This document shows positions 52,202 to 63,536 of a DNA stretch of 64,000 bases, in pieces. Location: positions 1 through 64,000 of the forward strand of contig JAHBMJ010003798.1 of the NCBI GenBank assembly GCA_018398765.1, read 5' to 3'. The notes below the pieces were generated by a model that saw nothing but the letters and a program-made list of their open reading frames with translations, did not search any database and was not told the origin of the DNA. The position numbers and the translations under genes are program-made. The DNA is from Chromera velia. Lineage: Eukaryota > Sar > Chromeraceae. Position 1 is the first letter of the stretch; the number at the start of each line of letters is the position of its first letter.

Positions 52202-54648
52202 CTACAGTGGACCAGGCGGACCTTGCTTTTTGGTTGGCTTTCCAGACTTTTTTCCCTCTCCTGCCAGAGTAGAAGAGAGAGTGCAAGGAGACTGCCCTGT
52301 CTCAACTTCTACGCGGTTTTGAGCCCTCTTCTCAGACTGTCTGTTTGGAAGGGGTTCATTGCAACGAGACAGGGGCAGAGCAACCTCAGCCGTATCGTCA
52401 GAATGAGAGGGGAGAAGGGAAGGGGGGGTGGGTGTGTCGTTCGACCTCCTTCTTCCCCCCCAGCCAAAAAGGCCCCCTCCTTTTTCTTGCTTCTTTGCTT
52501 GCTTTTGCTTCTGGCCGTCGGAGGTTGAAGTCCTTTGTAAAGCGGGTAGTGCTTTGTTCTCTGCACACTGTTTCCTTCCCCCCCAGAGCCCCCCGCCATT
52601 TCTTTGCGTCGTCGCTTGCTCCTGCGATACTGACAGGGAATCGGAAGCGGTCTGTGTGGCAGTTTCTCTGTCAGGCTGACGGGGAAGAGAGGGTGTTTGA
52701 TTACTCTCCCTGCCCTCAGCTGTTTGAGAGGGGGGAGAGACGGAGGGGCCGACAGGAGGAGACGGCAAGGGAGGCTGGCTGTCATGCTCAGGTGGAGCAA
52801 GGGAGGGGAGGGGAGACCTATCTAAGGGGAAGACGTCCTCTGCCTGCAGCTTCTGTGGTCGCTCTTCTGCAGGCCTTCTTCGATCGCTCTTTGTGCTCTC
52901 ATCTTTTTGAGAGGGGTCGTCGCTGTTCAGCAGAACGAACGGGGAGGCAAAGACGTCCTCTACCTGCAGCTTCTGTGGTTGCTCTTCTGCAGGCCTTCTT
53001 CGATCGCTCTTTGTGCTCTCATCTTTTTGAGAGGGGTCGTCGCTGTTCAGCAGAACGAACGGGGAGGCAAAGACGTCCTCTACCTGCAGCTTCTGTGGTT
53101 GCTCTTCTGCAGGCCTTCTTCGATTACTGTCCCTGCCCTCATCTGTTGGCAAAAGGGGAGAGACTGGGGGGCTGACAGGAGGAGACGGCAAAGGAGATTG
53201 GCTGTCGTGGTCAGAGGGAGGCAGAGAGGGGGGCGAGGTTCTCTCTTCTGGTTCGCTTGGGACCCGCTCTTCATCCGGCTCTTCTCCGGCTTTCACTCCT
53301 CCACAACAGCAGCAACACCAGACAAGCACGCGCAGCACCCAATTCGGTCTTTTCTTCTGTTGTTTCTCGCCCTTTGTCCCTTGCTTGCTGGATGGCACAT
53401 TTTTCTGAGAAGAGCAAGGTACTGAAAGAAGGCAGTCCTTGGTGGGAGGTGTGGAAGGAGGTGCAGGTGCGTGCTGTGGTTGTGAAGGGGGGGGTGCACT
53501 GACAGTAGAAGATGGCAGGGGTGAAGGAGAGGGGTCGCATTCTGAGTGAGCATGCATAGGCGGTGCGGGTGCGGAGGAGGGGACAGTCGTTCTGTTCTCT
53601 CTGGTGGTCAAATGGGGGCCTCTGTCCTCTCCCGCCAGGGGCAAGGTGGTGGCGATGTCCTTCTCTTCAGAGGCCGACAGAAAGGGCTCCAGGTCCTGAA
53701 TGGCCTCGCGCACGCTGCCAGTGTCGAGGTCGAGAAAGGTGCTCAGACCGTCAGTCTCCTGCAAGGGAAGCTAGAGAGAGAGAGAGAGAGATACCGTCAA
53801 GCGGATAATGGGTATGGACATAAGAGAAAGGGACGAGTAAGGTGGACAGCATATGCGGTCGACTTGGGCGCAAAAGCATCAGAAAAGGGTACAAATACAT
53901 GTGCCTGTCAGATATCTTCACTCAGTCAAACTTTCCCCTACCCATGCACCATTTTGACCTCGCCCCATGCACTAACCGATTCTTCAATGTCGTGGAATTC
54001 GTCAAAATCCTCCGATTCGCTCTCAGAGCCTCTCCCGCTGAGCGTAAACACATCCACGGGTCCAGGAGCACGACGCACGAGTTCGCCTAAATCTGGATAC
54101 ACGAATGGAGGCCTGGTGTAACTGTCATGCCAATATCTGAAGGCTGGGAATCCGAGGTCGGCTAGCTCTCGAGCGACCTCATTGAACCATGTTTCGGCTG
54201 ACTTTGACAACTTCCTGATTTCTTCAAACGCTTTTCTGTTCTCAGAATCAAAGTACAAGTTTCTGCCCAGCCGATGACGCTGATCCATCACCCACTTCGC
54301 AAGGAGGAGCTGGTAAAGAGCCTCCACATTGGTGCTCAGCTTGCTCACTTTCACTCTTGGCAAACTTCCCGAGGACTCTTGATTCGTTTCTGCCATTTGC
54401 CGAAGATCGTTCACGTTTTCAATGATCATAATAATGGCCTTCGAGAGCACCACCCTGAGAAAGCCATCTGAAAGAAAGTTTGGGGCCGGTGTCGAGTACG
54501 TGTCGGTAATGAAGGGGTGAGAAAACGCGAAAGAACACTTGAACTTTTCAAAACGTCTGTCCGTGATATGGGGAATCTGCCACGAAGCGAAAGGGTTGTC
54601 GGGGGGCTCGACGTCCTGAGGCCAAATCGGGCTGAGAAACTTCTTCAT
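52202..54648 (-). CDS. Hypothetical protein with 40-residue tandem repeats and a poly-Cys motif
   Basis: Two exons, 54648-53977 and 53758-52202 (TAG 52204-52202), join in phase 0 (HDIEES, gttagt donor; ccttgcag acceptor), giving 742 residues. Residues 1-224 look globular (MKKFLSPIWPQDVEPP; RFEKFKCSFAFSHPF; ETWFNEVARELADLGFPAF) but match no family I know. The second exon is disordered and rich in Pro, Ser and Gln. It contains WVLRVLVWCCCCCGG, a short hydrophobic, cysteine-rich patch that could be palmitoylated. It also carries two and a half copies of a 40-residue unit (RRRPAEEQPQKLQVEDVF, then SPFVLLNSDDPSQKDESTKS). WGGRK/FGWGGRR-like basic patches occur near the C-terminus. A membrane- or cytoskeleton-associated scaffold is possible. 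The function is unknown. Confidence 0.65.
52840..53135. repeat. 120-bp coding tandem repeat
   Basis: Units repeat with a period of exactly 120 bp. For example, GCTCTTCTGCAGGCCTTCTT recurs at 52861, 52981 and 53101. The first two full units are almost identical and the third is truncated. The period is a multiple of three, so copies add 40 residues without shifting frame. Confidence 0.9.
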
Positions 54649-55296
54649 TTTCTGCTTTCGTAAGTAAGTATGTGTGCGTGTGTGTCAGGGACCAGGTTTT
54701 ACGTGTGTCACGAACGCCGGTGAACTGGGACTTTGATCACTCTGGTGACCGCCTGAGACGAGAAAATTCTTATATATATACAAGGGCCGGTTCTTCCCAG
54801 CATATATACCAAATTAATCAGTAATACATGCATTCTCTGCATGACAGCCAAAGATCGAGCTATATATATATATATATATATATATATACTTATATATCGA
54901 TAGATATATATATATATATATATATACGTGTATGCCTTTTCTCTTTAATTAGTGTCTCTCGATCTGCGTGGTCCTATATATATATATATATATAGCTGTC
55001 GCCTCGGGGGGCAGCTCAGCTCTGCTGAGATCAGCCGAGAGGCCCTGAGATCGCACGCACTCGCATAATGCATTTTTTCATTTTTGGGGGCCGGCGCCGG
55101 ATCGATCGGTTCTGTCTCCCAAGCCCCAGATGGTGTGCATCAATTAGCAGACCCCCCCGAGGCACTCACCCAACTGGTTGGGTGCATCCCGTATATAAGC
55201 CCCTGCCCTTGAATTTTGTACGGTCAAAATGCATAAAATTTTGATGATAAAATTTTGAAGTTAGGCTTTGGACTAAGCAGGCTGTGGGGATGCATA
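54649..55296. other. Intergenic region with (TA)n tracts
   Basis: 54863-54930 and 54975-54992 are TA dinucleotide runs. 55000-55200 is GC-richer, with no supported ORF. It contains the upstream region of the minus-strand 742-residue gene and the 3' flank of the HNH-like ORF. Confidence 0.6.
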
Positions 55297-55725
55297 TCAG
55301 TAGGCATCGTGCTTGTGCACATGATGGCAATACTGATAGATCAATTCAACATCATCTGGGTGATTTGTGTCAAAAACAGTATCGATCCACTGGTCTTCAT
55401 TTCCGTACCCAATTTTTTTTACTATGATCTTCCCGAGGGAGAACTTCCGGTGGGTGCCCAAACGATAGTTGTTGTGATGCATATCATACGGGTTGCACCC
55501 ACCAAGAAGATCGGGAAGGCCAGAGGCACCACAACGCTCACAACAATTTCCAAAAATAGTTCGAATTTCTGTTTTGATTGCTTTGTTAGCCTGCTTGATG
55601 GTCCAGCTGTGCACATACTTCCAATTTTTTTGAATAATAAGAGGTTTGATCCTTCGCTGGAACAGCTGTTTGCAATGAGCGGCTGAAGTGAAAATAGCGA
55701 CTGATTGAGGCGGGCGGGGCACCAT
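55297..55725 (-). CDS. HNH-nuclease-like small protein
   Basis: A single-exon ORF of 142 residues from ATG 55725 (MVPRPPQSVA) to TGA 55299-55297. The order CERC (residues about 62-65), an Asp-Met-His-His-Asn stretch (81-85) and a terminal QYCHHVHKH (131-139) is the ββα-metal/HNH layout: a zinc-binding CxxC, a catalytic His pair and a final C-x-x-H-H type ligand set. The part before is Lys/Arg-rich, as in DNA-binding nucleases. Such orphan HNH ORFs are often homing endonucleases or virus- or plastid-derived sequences. Activity cannot be inferred. The upstream 55850-55935 segment is CpG-rich and may be its promoter. Confidence 0.5.
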   Translation of the reverse strand: MVPRPPQSVAIFTSAAHCKQLFQRRIKPLIIQKNWKYVHSWTIKQANKAIKTEIRTIFGNCCERCGASGLPDLLGGCNPYDMHHNNYRLGTHRKFSLGKIIVKKIGYGNEDQWIDTVFDTNHPDDVELIYQYCHHVHKHDAY

Positions 55726-56914
55726 TTTCTTTATTCTATAGCGGCGGGAACCAGGGGCAGGCGCGGCAAAAAGATGCCCCCCTGCTGGTAATTCGGTTTT
55801 TCGAAGGAAAAAAAAAAGTCGCGAGACGCCCTCCTTCATAGTGGCCGCGGAGACGGCTTGGGCCGCGCACGGCTAGGTTGTTAGACCATAAATTACGCTT
55901 TTTTTTGCGTCGTTTTCGCGCGCACCGCGCGCGTGACAATACCCTTATAAGGCAAAATCAATAGGGATCCGCCTTGAAGCGACCATTTTTTTTTTCAAAA
56001 AAATAAAAATAAAAAAAAATGGATCAATACAGAGCTACAGTCAAATCGTGCGTACAAAATTCAAGGGCAGGGGCTTATATATGCATGCATGCATGCGCAA
56101 GTGTGGCTTTCATGGGTAACCTATATATGCATACCGGACCAATATATACACGCCCGGAGAGGCGATAAGAGAGTTTGGTGAGGGGTGTGGGCGGCGTGCT
56201 TGCGGTTTCTTTGGAGAGGCCGGGTTGGTTTGTATTGGTTGTTTGTTGAGTGATCATAGAAAATGGGGTGTTTCTTGTCATCTTGTTCTTGCCCCTGCTC
56301 CTGCCACAGGCAGGAGCAAGAAAGCGAAATGGTCATCTCGGAACCAACTCAGTCGCCAGAAGAAGTCAGAAGAGAGACCCGACAGGCCGCAGAGGACAGA
56401 CTTCGGAGGGAAAATCCCGATACCTTGTAAGCCTCTATGCAGAGTTCAGGGGTGGGAGTTGTACAGAAAGAATTCTTCAGAGCCTTCGATCTTCAGGACA
56501 CGTCCCAGCGTGCCTAGATGGAACAGAGAGGAACCAAGTTGAAATGCTCTTGCGCCCATGAAAGTGCATGCAGGTTCCATGATCGTGAGTGTCGGTCTGC
56601 TTGTGCTGTGCTCGGACTTCTGCAGACATCTATGCATGATCTTCGAGAAGATGTTCTGAGATCGACGGGCTCCAAGAGTGTGCATGCAGAAACGAAAACA
56701 TGTGCGCGTCGATCTTCTTGCTTAACTACGGCGTATCTATCCATATGTATCTATGTATCTCTTGATCGATCCATGCTTTGCAGCTCTGACGGTCGCTTTC
56801 TGGCCAGATCAAACTCCAGCGGGAGTGCTATCGAGTACGAGTCAGTTGGACTCCTCCTTAATTGAGCTTTCTTCATGTTACTTGATGTCTGTGTCAGACG
56901 TACATGCTGTAGTT
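55726..56914. other. Spacer with CpG-rich patch and dispersed repeat
   Basis: 55850-55935 is rich in CGCG steps, and 55985-56025 is A/T homopolymer. 56437-56495 shares a block (CAGGG-TGGGAGTTGTAC, TACAGAAAGAATTCTTCAGA) with 43529-43590. No supported gene. The promoter of the next gene should lie here. Confidence 0.45.
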
Positions 56915-59900
56915 ATGGAGGAGAAACAAGATAATGGAACGACTTCGAAAAGAAAGACGCGAACAGCAACCCTGCTCTGCCTGTATGACCTATACAAAGC
57001 GGTGTCTACCCCTGACTGCTTGCAGCTGCTGACCGAGTATTCCCAACCGCAATGAAATTCGTCCGGGACACCCTCGACGCTCCAGAGCCTGCCATTCGAC
57101 ACGCTTCGAGATCCTGGCTTACTCAGGCAGCATCTCTCCACGTCCATCACATCCTTGACCCCATCTTCAGGGAACTCCTCCATGAGGACACCGTCCGCTC
57201 CCCCCCACCCAAGCGGTGTTACCTTCAACCTTTTGATGCCGCTCGGGTTCTCTACATGTTCGAGAAGCTGGCGGCTCTCGTCAGGTCGGAACCCCTCCTC
57301 CTCGTACAGCAGATGCAGAACACATACATATCCGACCATGTTCTGGAAATGAACTCCAAACAGACAGCGCAACAGAAAAGGGAGTCCACTCTCTCGACCG
57401 CAGGAGGGGGGGGAGGGGGAACTGTGACACCCCACCAGGCACCCCCTCAGTCAGCAGGCGGAGGAGTTGACGACCCGAAGGAGGGAGCCTCCGAGACGAT
57501 GCAACTAGGGGCCTACCTAGAAAGCGCCACCCCGCCCGGGCGGCGCCTTAGTCGGGGTGTGGGGGGAGTGGTGGGTCAGTCCCGCCTTTCGACGGGTGCG
57601 TCCTTTCCGATAGTTCCTCTGGCAATGGCACATGACATGCCAGTAGTCGACTATCTCGATCTAGTTGCCGTCACGGCTCTGAGATTCATTCAGGGAGAGG
57701 TTTCGGCAGACAGGCCAGATGATCTCACAGAGGGGGGGGCGTACCCCTCGCGGTCTCTGAAGAGCACAACATCAGAAGCGTTCCACCGCGTGCTTTCGGA
57801 GGGGGACACAGAGGCAGCACTGGCTGCCCAGAGGTCCCGCACCAAGTCTGTGGAGATAGAGGATGGATTGACGCCTTACCGGAAAGACGGAAGGATGGAG
57901 ACGGAGACAGAGGACTGGGCGGCATTGAATGGACCTGTACGGGCGGCTGCGACGGAGTTCCTAAAGACGTTTTTGTCTCAGTTGGGAGACTCGTGGCGTG
58001 CCAAGCAGATCTCCTGCTTCCTGGCAGAACCTCTTCTGGAAGTGTTGGCAAAGGTGGGCGGGGACAGGGTGGACAGGGAGAGGGAAAAGTCTTGTGTATG
58101 TAGACAGTCTTTTTTTCTTTCTTACTTTCCTCACTGGCTCAAGCAGTCTTTCCTTTGTGCACTTTGTGCCTTCCTGCTTTCTCCTGAGTACACGGGCGGA
58201 GTTAGAGGCGTGTGTGTCAGTCTCTACATAGATGCACAATTGTGCGTTTGTGCAGGTAATCAGCGACGGCACTTTCGGTCTCCAAGTCCAACTCCTAGGT
58301 TTCCTGAGAGTTGTCCTCGTCAACTCCCACCACAACACCTCGGGACTCTTGTCGAAGAAGAGCCGCCGACCCACAATTTTCCCTCGAGCCCCCTCTCCCT
58401 CTCCGACAGCCCCCAACGGCAGTGCCCTGCTGTCTCGCACAATGGGTGCGGTTTCAAGGGCCTCCTCAAACGCTATCAAGAGGGGAGAAAGGGAAAGAGG
58501 GGGGACGGGAGGCGGCGTGTTGTCCTCCAAGCGCGCTCTGGAGACTGCGTGGAGGGACGATCCCCTTTTGAGACGGTGCTTTGAGAAGAACACCGAGGAA
58601 GGATTCAAACTGAAGAAGTTGAGCGAATGGCTCAAAATGGTCAGCCAGCGAAGACGTACACAGGCAAATACATTCAGACACAGCTAGGACGGCAAGTAGA
58701 AATGTGAATTCACACTGAAAGAGGGGGACGGAATTTCAAAACAAGCAGGGGAACAGGGAAGTGTCAGCCAAAGTTTTCGAAGCATATTAGGGTCTTCCTA
58801 TTTCGCTACGTTCTTTCCTCTTTTCTTCCCCCTTCATATTCCATCTCTCTGTTTTCTCATCATGGTTCTACTCGTTTCCTTTTGTGTGTCTGTTCCTTTC
58901 GGTTTGATGTTTCCTCTGTATTCAACAACCAACCCAGCCCTCATTTGTCTCTCTCTGTCTCTGTGTCTTCCCCCCCGCCCCCCCCCTCTCTCTCTCTTCG
59001 TGTGTCTTCCTCGAACTGTTCACGCATCTTCAAGTGCATGCATGTGTGGATCGATGGATGCATGCAGAATGTGGCCACGAAGGGAATTGCAAAGAATTCC
59101 AAAAAAGCTGCAGAGAAAGAGGGCGTGCTTCCGTCGTTCGAGAGTCTCTCGTCTTTGCTGGTCGGTCGCGGTCGGTGGGAGTGTGTCTATAGCTATAGGA
59201 ATCGGTTTCGCCTTTGTGTGCGTGTGTAATGTTTTTGTCAATGTGTGTGGGTGGGAACGAAGAATCGAACTTTTCTTCGAAGAGAGACAGTAGAACTGAA
59301 GCAATCAGCGGGTACGTGCAAGAGTCAAAACCGAAGCTGCTGCATGATTATTTCCCAATATGTCTTCTTTCCTGACCGTATGTCAATGAATGTTGGGGTG
59401 CAGATCGGCCTGCTGAAGGCACAGCAGCAGCTTCTGACGACTGCTGACGGAGAACCAGAAAATTTCGAGGACACACCAGTGACTGCTGTGGAGAGAGTGC
59501 AGACAGAGGGTGCTGCTGTTGAACTGAAAAAAGACGAATCAAGCAGGGTCACCGTGGAGGAACTGAAAGAGCTGCAGCAGCCTGAGAGGGAACAGACAAA
59601 CGACGAGGAAAAGCAAAAGGACGAGGCCAGAAGTATCGCCATTCTTTTCAAGCACTCGAGGGTTGGTTAACATGGCGACGACAAAATGCCCACGTTTTCA
59701 TCCTTTTTTATGAATGAGCCTGTGTGCAATCCGACTTCTCTCTCGAAAGGTTTCGCTCAGAAGCCAATTATTTTATCGGTCTGAGTCAGCCAGGAGATGG
59801 TTTTGTGCTTTTGTCAATGATTCTGCATCTCTACCCATTCCTGCTGTCTGTAGGTCTGTTCGGAAGCGCTGATGCACGTCTTCTTGTATGGTGATCTTTG

Positions 59901-61271
59901 GTTACCTGTTTTCTGCCTGCCTGCCTGCAGGAAATCGGAGGGTCGGAACTCTCGAACAACAACTCCGACCCTGAACAGGACCTCTCGCCTGCCCCCTTTC
60001 CCTCTCCGACAGCCCCCAACATCAGTGGACTGCTGTCTCGCACGTCGACGGGTGATTTGGACTCAGCTCCTCTTGGGCACTTTGTGAACTTCATCGTTTT
60101 TGCGATCAAGTGAGCTTGCATGGCAGAGAGATGAAGAGGGGTTCTGTCTGCGTGAATTGGAAAAGGACGTTCTCGTTTCTCTCTGTCTCTGTTTCTGTAT
60201 TTTCTCTCTGGCCTTTTCTCGATCGAGGTTTGCGTGAGGAATTGGGTGCATGGGAAGGGCACTCACTCTGATGGCAGATAGAACAGTTGCCTGCCGTTCG
60301 ATCACGCCCTTTGTATCCATTCATTTATTTATAATGCGTGGGTGCGTGCAGGTACCTGCCGGACTCTCGATTCCGAGGTGTCTGCTGTTCTTTTGTGGAG
60401 AACTTTTGCGATCTGATCAACCAGTAAGTCCGTGAGGGGCTTGGTGAAGGTTTTCTTTGAATCAACTTGTGCGATGTTATGTTGATGTTTTATGTAGAGG
60501 AAATGCACGCGTGAAACCGACAAAGGGAGAAAAAGATGCGTGCAATCAGTGGTGGTCTTTTGTCTGTCAGCTTTGATTTCAAAGTTCATTATTCTGTCTC
60601 TTTCTCTCTCTTTCCTTCTCTCCCCAACTTACTTCCTGTGGGGCCCCGGTTTCTTCTCGACCGTGCCCCGACCGTTTTTTGCATTGCTGCGCGGCTTCTT
60701 CAAAGTTCCTGTTTGACCTCCCTTCTGTGATTGGATGAATGCAGGCACGCATACAGAGCGAACCCTGTGATCGTTCTTCGATTGATGACGGGGTTGGACG
60801 GGGTCGTTGCGCGTCTGCTTATGAAGTACACAGCGTCCTCGGCCTCCCACGCAGACGCCGAGCCGGTTCCGACCTTTTCTGCTTTGACACTCTTGAGTCT
60901 GGGCATCGTGGGGGGAAACACAAAAGCCTCAGAGAAGGAGAGAGCAGACAGGGAGACGGTCGAGCTTGCCCGACCCTTCCTCGAAGAAATCCCGAATATC
61001 ATCCTGGTACAGCAGACGCAGAACACATACAAATCCGACCATATTCTGGAAATGAACTCCAAACAGACAGCGCAACCCCTCTCGACCGCAGGAGGGGGGG
61101 GAGGGGGAACTGTGACACCCCACCAGGCGCCCCCTCAGTCAGCAGGCGGAGAAATTGAAGACCCGAAGGAGGGAACCTCCGAGACGATCCAACTGGGGGT
61201 CTACCTAGAAAGCACCACCCCGCCAGGGCGGCGCCTTAGTCGGGGTGTGGGGGGAGTGGCGGGTCAGTCCC
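56915..61271 (+). CDS. Large helical scaffold protein (HEAT/ARM-like, possibly Dopey-type), 3' end missing
   Basis: Six exons join in phase: 56915-58053, 58256-58639, 59404-59661, 59931-60109, 60352-60423 and 60745 to the N gap at 61272. Start ATG 56915 (MEEKQDNGTTSKRKTR). Near 57040 one base is missing (TATTCCC): the first frame stops at TGA 57053 while the helical frame continues as AMKFVRDTLDAPEPAIRHAS. Helical repeats include IRHASRSWLTQAASLHVH, DAARVLYMFEKLAALV and LQVQLLGFLRVVLVNSH, later NPVIVLRLMTGLDGVVARLL. They are separated by disordered Gly/Pro/Ser linkers. The repeat-solenoid look and segments such as HILDPIFRELL recall DOP1/Dopey trafficking proteins, but this is a weak resemblance. 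A segment of about 270 bp occurs twice within the gene, and the second copy runs into the gap. Confidence 0.6.
57303..57590 (+). repeat. Intragenic duplication, copy 1
   Basis: Coding segment from LVQQMQNTYISDHVLEMNS to SRGVGGVVGQS. It matches 61007-61271 and has a short extra stretch (about 57372-57390) missing from copy 2. Confidence 0.85.
61007..61271 (+). repeat. Intragenic duplication, copy 2, ending at the gap
   Basis: Reads LVQQTQNTYKSDHILEMNS to SRGVGGVAGQS, with a few substitutions relative to copy 1. Sequence identity is lost exactly at the N run, so the assembly may have joined unrelated flanks here. Confidence 0.85.
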
Positions 61272-61303
61272 NNNNNNNNNNNNNNNNNNNNNNNNNNNNN
61301 NNN
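61272..61303. other. Assembly gap (32 undetermined bases)
   Basis: A run of N. The sequence after it (GACGGGGGGGGG) does not continue the duplicated segment, so the true gap size is unknown. Confidence 0.95.
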
Positions 61304-62302
61304 GACGGGGGGGGGGCGACGGAGGTGGCAAGTGCAGGGAAGCAGCGGGAGAGAATCTTCTTCCGCTTCAATAAGGGGCTCACGATGGGGCGGCGGACAA
61401 TTCATACATGTTGTTTCATGAAGTTGCGTGACGTGTTACATTCATGTCGTGCTGCATGAAACCATGTTGTGAATGTCCGTGTAAATCTTGTGCCTTGGAA
61501 CCCCTGCTGCCACAAAAGCAAAGAAGGAGAAAGAGAAAGGGAGGAGCATGCAAACATTGATTGAAACAAAAACTTTGAATGCGTGGCGAGACTGAATTTT
61601 AATAAATCATCTGTTAGAGTGAATAACGGTTGATTTATTGCCTAGTTTATTGCACATAAAACCATGAATAAGACAGTTGAAGTTACTAAAAAACATTGAA
61701 AATTAAATGAACTTGAAGTTCAAATTTTAAAAATTGAATCAAAATTCATCCTACAAATTGGATTTTATTTTTTATGGGCAAATTACTAGCTTATAGATTA
61801 CTAAATTGTACTAAATTGTAATACCTGTTCTAGTAGCTATTCCTGTAAAAATTTAATACATTGAACTGGATTATCTATAGATATATTGGATTGAGTATTG
61901 TTGAATTAATTATTATAATGATTAGCTAGATTTTGCGCCGTTTGTGGTATTAACAAAATTAATGGAGCATTAAGAGAAGGAGGCTTTCAAGGAGCTTTAG
62001 CAGTACTCCAAAGAGCATGCAGTTCACCAAATTGCAGCGAAAACAAACACCAGATCTAGCAGTCTTAGTAGCAGAGTGGTGGGGATAGTAAAAGCCTGTA
62101 AAAGCTGGAACTAGAGCCGGAATTCAACTTGCAGTGATCAGAGCTTTGGTCTACTGCATGAGGGGGCAGAGAAAACAAAAAAAACAACCGCATGGGGCTA
62201 TAGGCATGGGGACTCATCGGGAGTGTTCTTTTGCCAGTGCTTAGGCCAGTGCTGGGGCTATTGCTGCAATGCAGGCACCTAGGCAGGTACCGAGAGACAC
62301 TG
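61304..62302. other. AT-rich spacer without a supported gene
   Basis: Mostly A/T-rich; no exon-like frames. 61990-62290 is somewhat richer in G and contains short GCA/GCTGG repeats. Confidence 0.5.
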
Positions 62303-63536
62303 ACGTAGGGCTGGGAAAAGGTTTATTGAGAAAAGGTTCAAATATGAAAAAGTGAACCTGTTAAACCTGTTTTGAACCTGTTTTGGAGGCCAGACGTGCG
62401 GCCACTGGCACAAGGCTGGCCAGGCCCGCGCCGCCCGTGGCCGATATAGGTGAAATAAGGAGCTGGAGCCACGTGCACAACAACTGTTTGCAGCCGCTTT
62501 AATCTATTATGTCGGACAGACGCATGTCAGCATATGTCAGCATCATATATCAGCATGAAAACTTATGCTGACGGTTGCAGAAGTGAAGAAGTATACGTGA
62601 CTTACTAAGTTTTCCACTTGCAAGGCCCCGCATCAAAACAGACAGTCTCTACTGAAGAAATGAGGAAGCATAGAGTTTGTTTGACAGCAGTCTGCACGAC
62701 AGTGCAATTGACAATGTCTTTTTGGAGGGGCTACTTCAGACTCGTACCAGCAGCAGTTCCTCTGCTTGCTTCCACTACTGCCATCTCCGGATCTTTTTTT
62801 TTTAACTCCCAGCTACAAGAGGGCTACCCATGGGTCCGACCTCTTTCACTGTACAACCCTTTTTCATTCTCTTTGTTGAAAAAAATTCCAGCGGTCCCAT
62901 TCTCTCTGACACCTCAGGTTGTGTCTTATGCACCGAAGCCAAAATCAGAGATGTAGAACTGGTTTGACAAACACCCGACTGATCAATCAAAAGGGGTCTA
63001 TAAGGCTTGCTCCATTCCGATCATCCGTGAAGGAAACAGGAAAACCAGAACAGGAAATTTGTTTAGTCACTTGAAGGACCGGCACCCAGAAGAATGTGCA
63101 AAAACCAATAGGGGTAAGGGGGAGACAGAAAAAATTTCGTTTGATGAAGCATTGTCAGACGATGGTACGGCTTTTTTGATTACTAATTTTTGACTATAAA
63201 CAGTGAATAACTTGAGACTAGCACCTAATGTGAGCGTAAATATTGATTTAAACTATTTAAAAACATTACTAAGGCATAGATTCTATAATAAAACGTTCTA
63301 AAAATGCATTAAAGCCTAATTTAAAGGCATAAAATAACACAAAAAAACAAGGTTTCTATTGTATGCGCCGCCCGGGAGTTCTAACTCCACCTAGGGTTTG
63401 GCATCAATCAATCAATCAATCAATCAAATAATTAAAAGTGAACCTGTTTTTAAACCTGTTTTTGAACCTGATTCAGGTTCATTACTTCAAAGTGAACCTT
63501 GAAGCTTGAACCTTGAACCTTTTCCTAGCACTACGT
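62303..63536. mobile_element. Transposon-like element with 21-bp terminal inverted repeats
   Basis: The left end 62303-62323 begins ACGTAGGGCTGGGAAAAGG. The reverse complement of the right end (63516-63536) begins ACGTAGTGCTAGGAAAAGG. The two agree at 19 of 21 positions. GAACCTGTTTT-type subterminal repeats occur on both sides (62355-62390 and 63438-63475). The 1.2-kb interior encodes a BED-finger-like fragment. The size, ends and finger fit a short hAT-family derivative. A clear 8-bp target duplication was not established: CACTGACG and GACTGACG flank imperfectly. Confidence 0.6.
62957..63193 (+). pseudogene. BED-type zinc-finger remnant of a hAT transposase
   Basis: Open from 62957 to TGA 63191-63193. 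It begins NWFDKHPTDQSKGVYKACS and continues to RTGNLFSHLKDRHPEEC. The W-F start, a Cys, then TGNLxxHLKxxHPE is the BED-finger pattern of hAT and related transposases. One of the first two zinc-ligand cysteines appears to be lost (ACSIPI). There is no start codon in this frame and no transposase core downstream, so it is a truncated relic. Confidence 0.55.
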
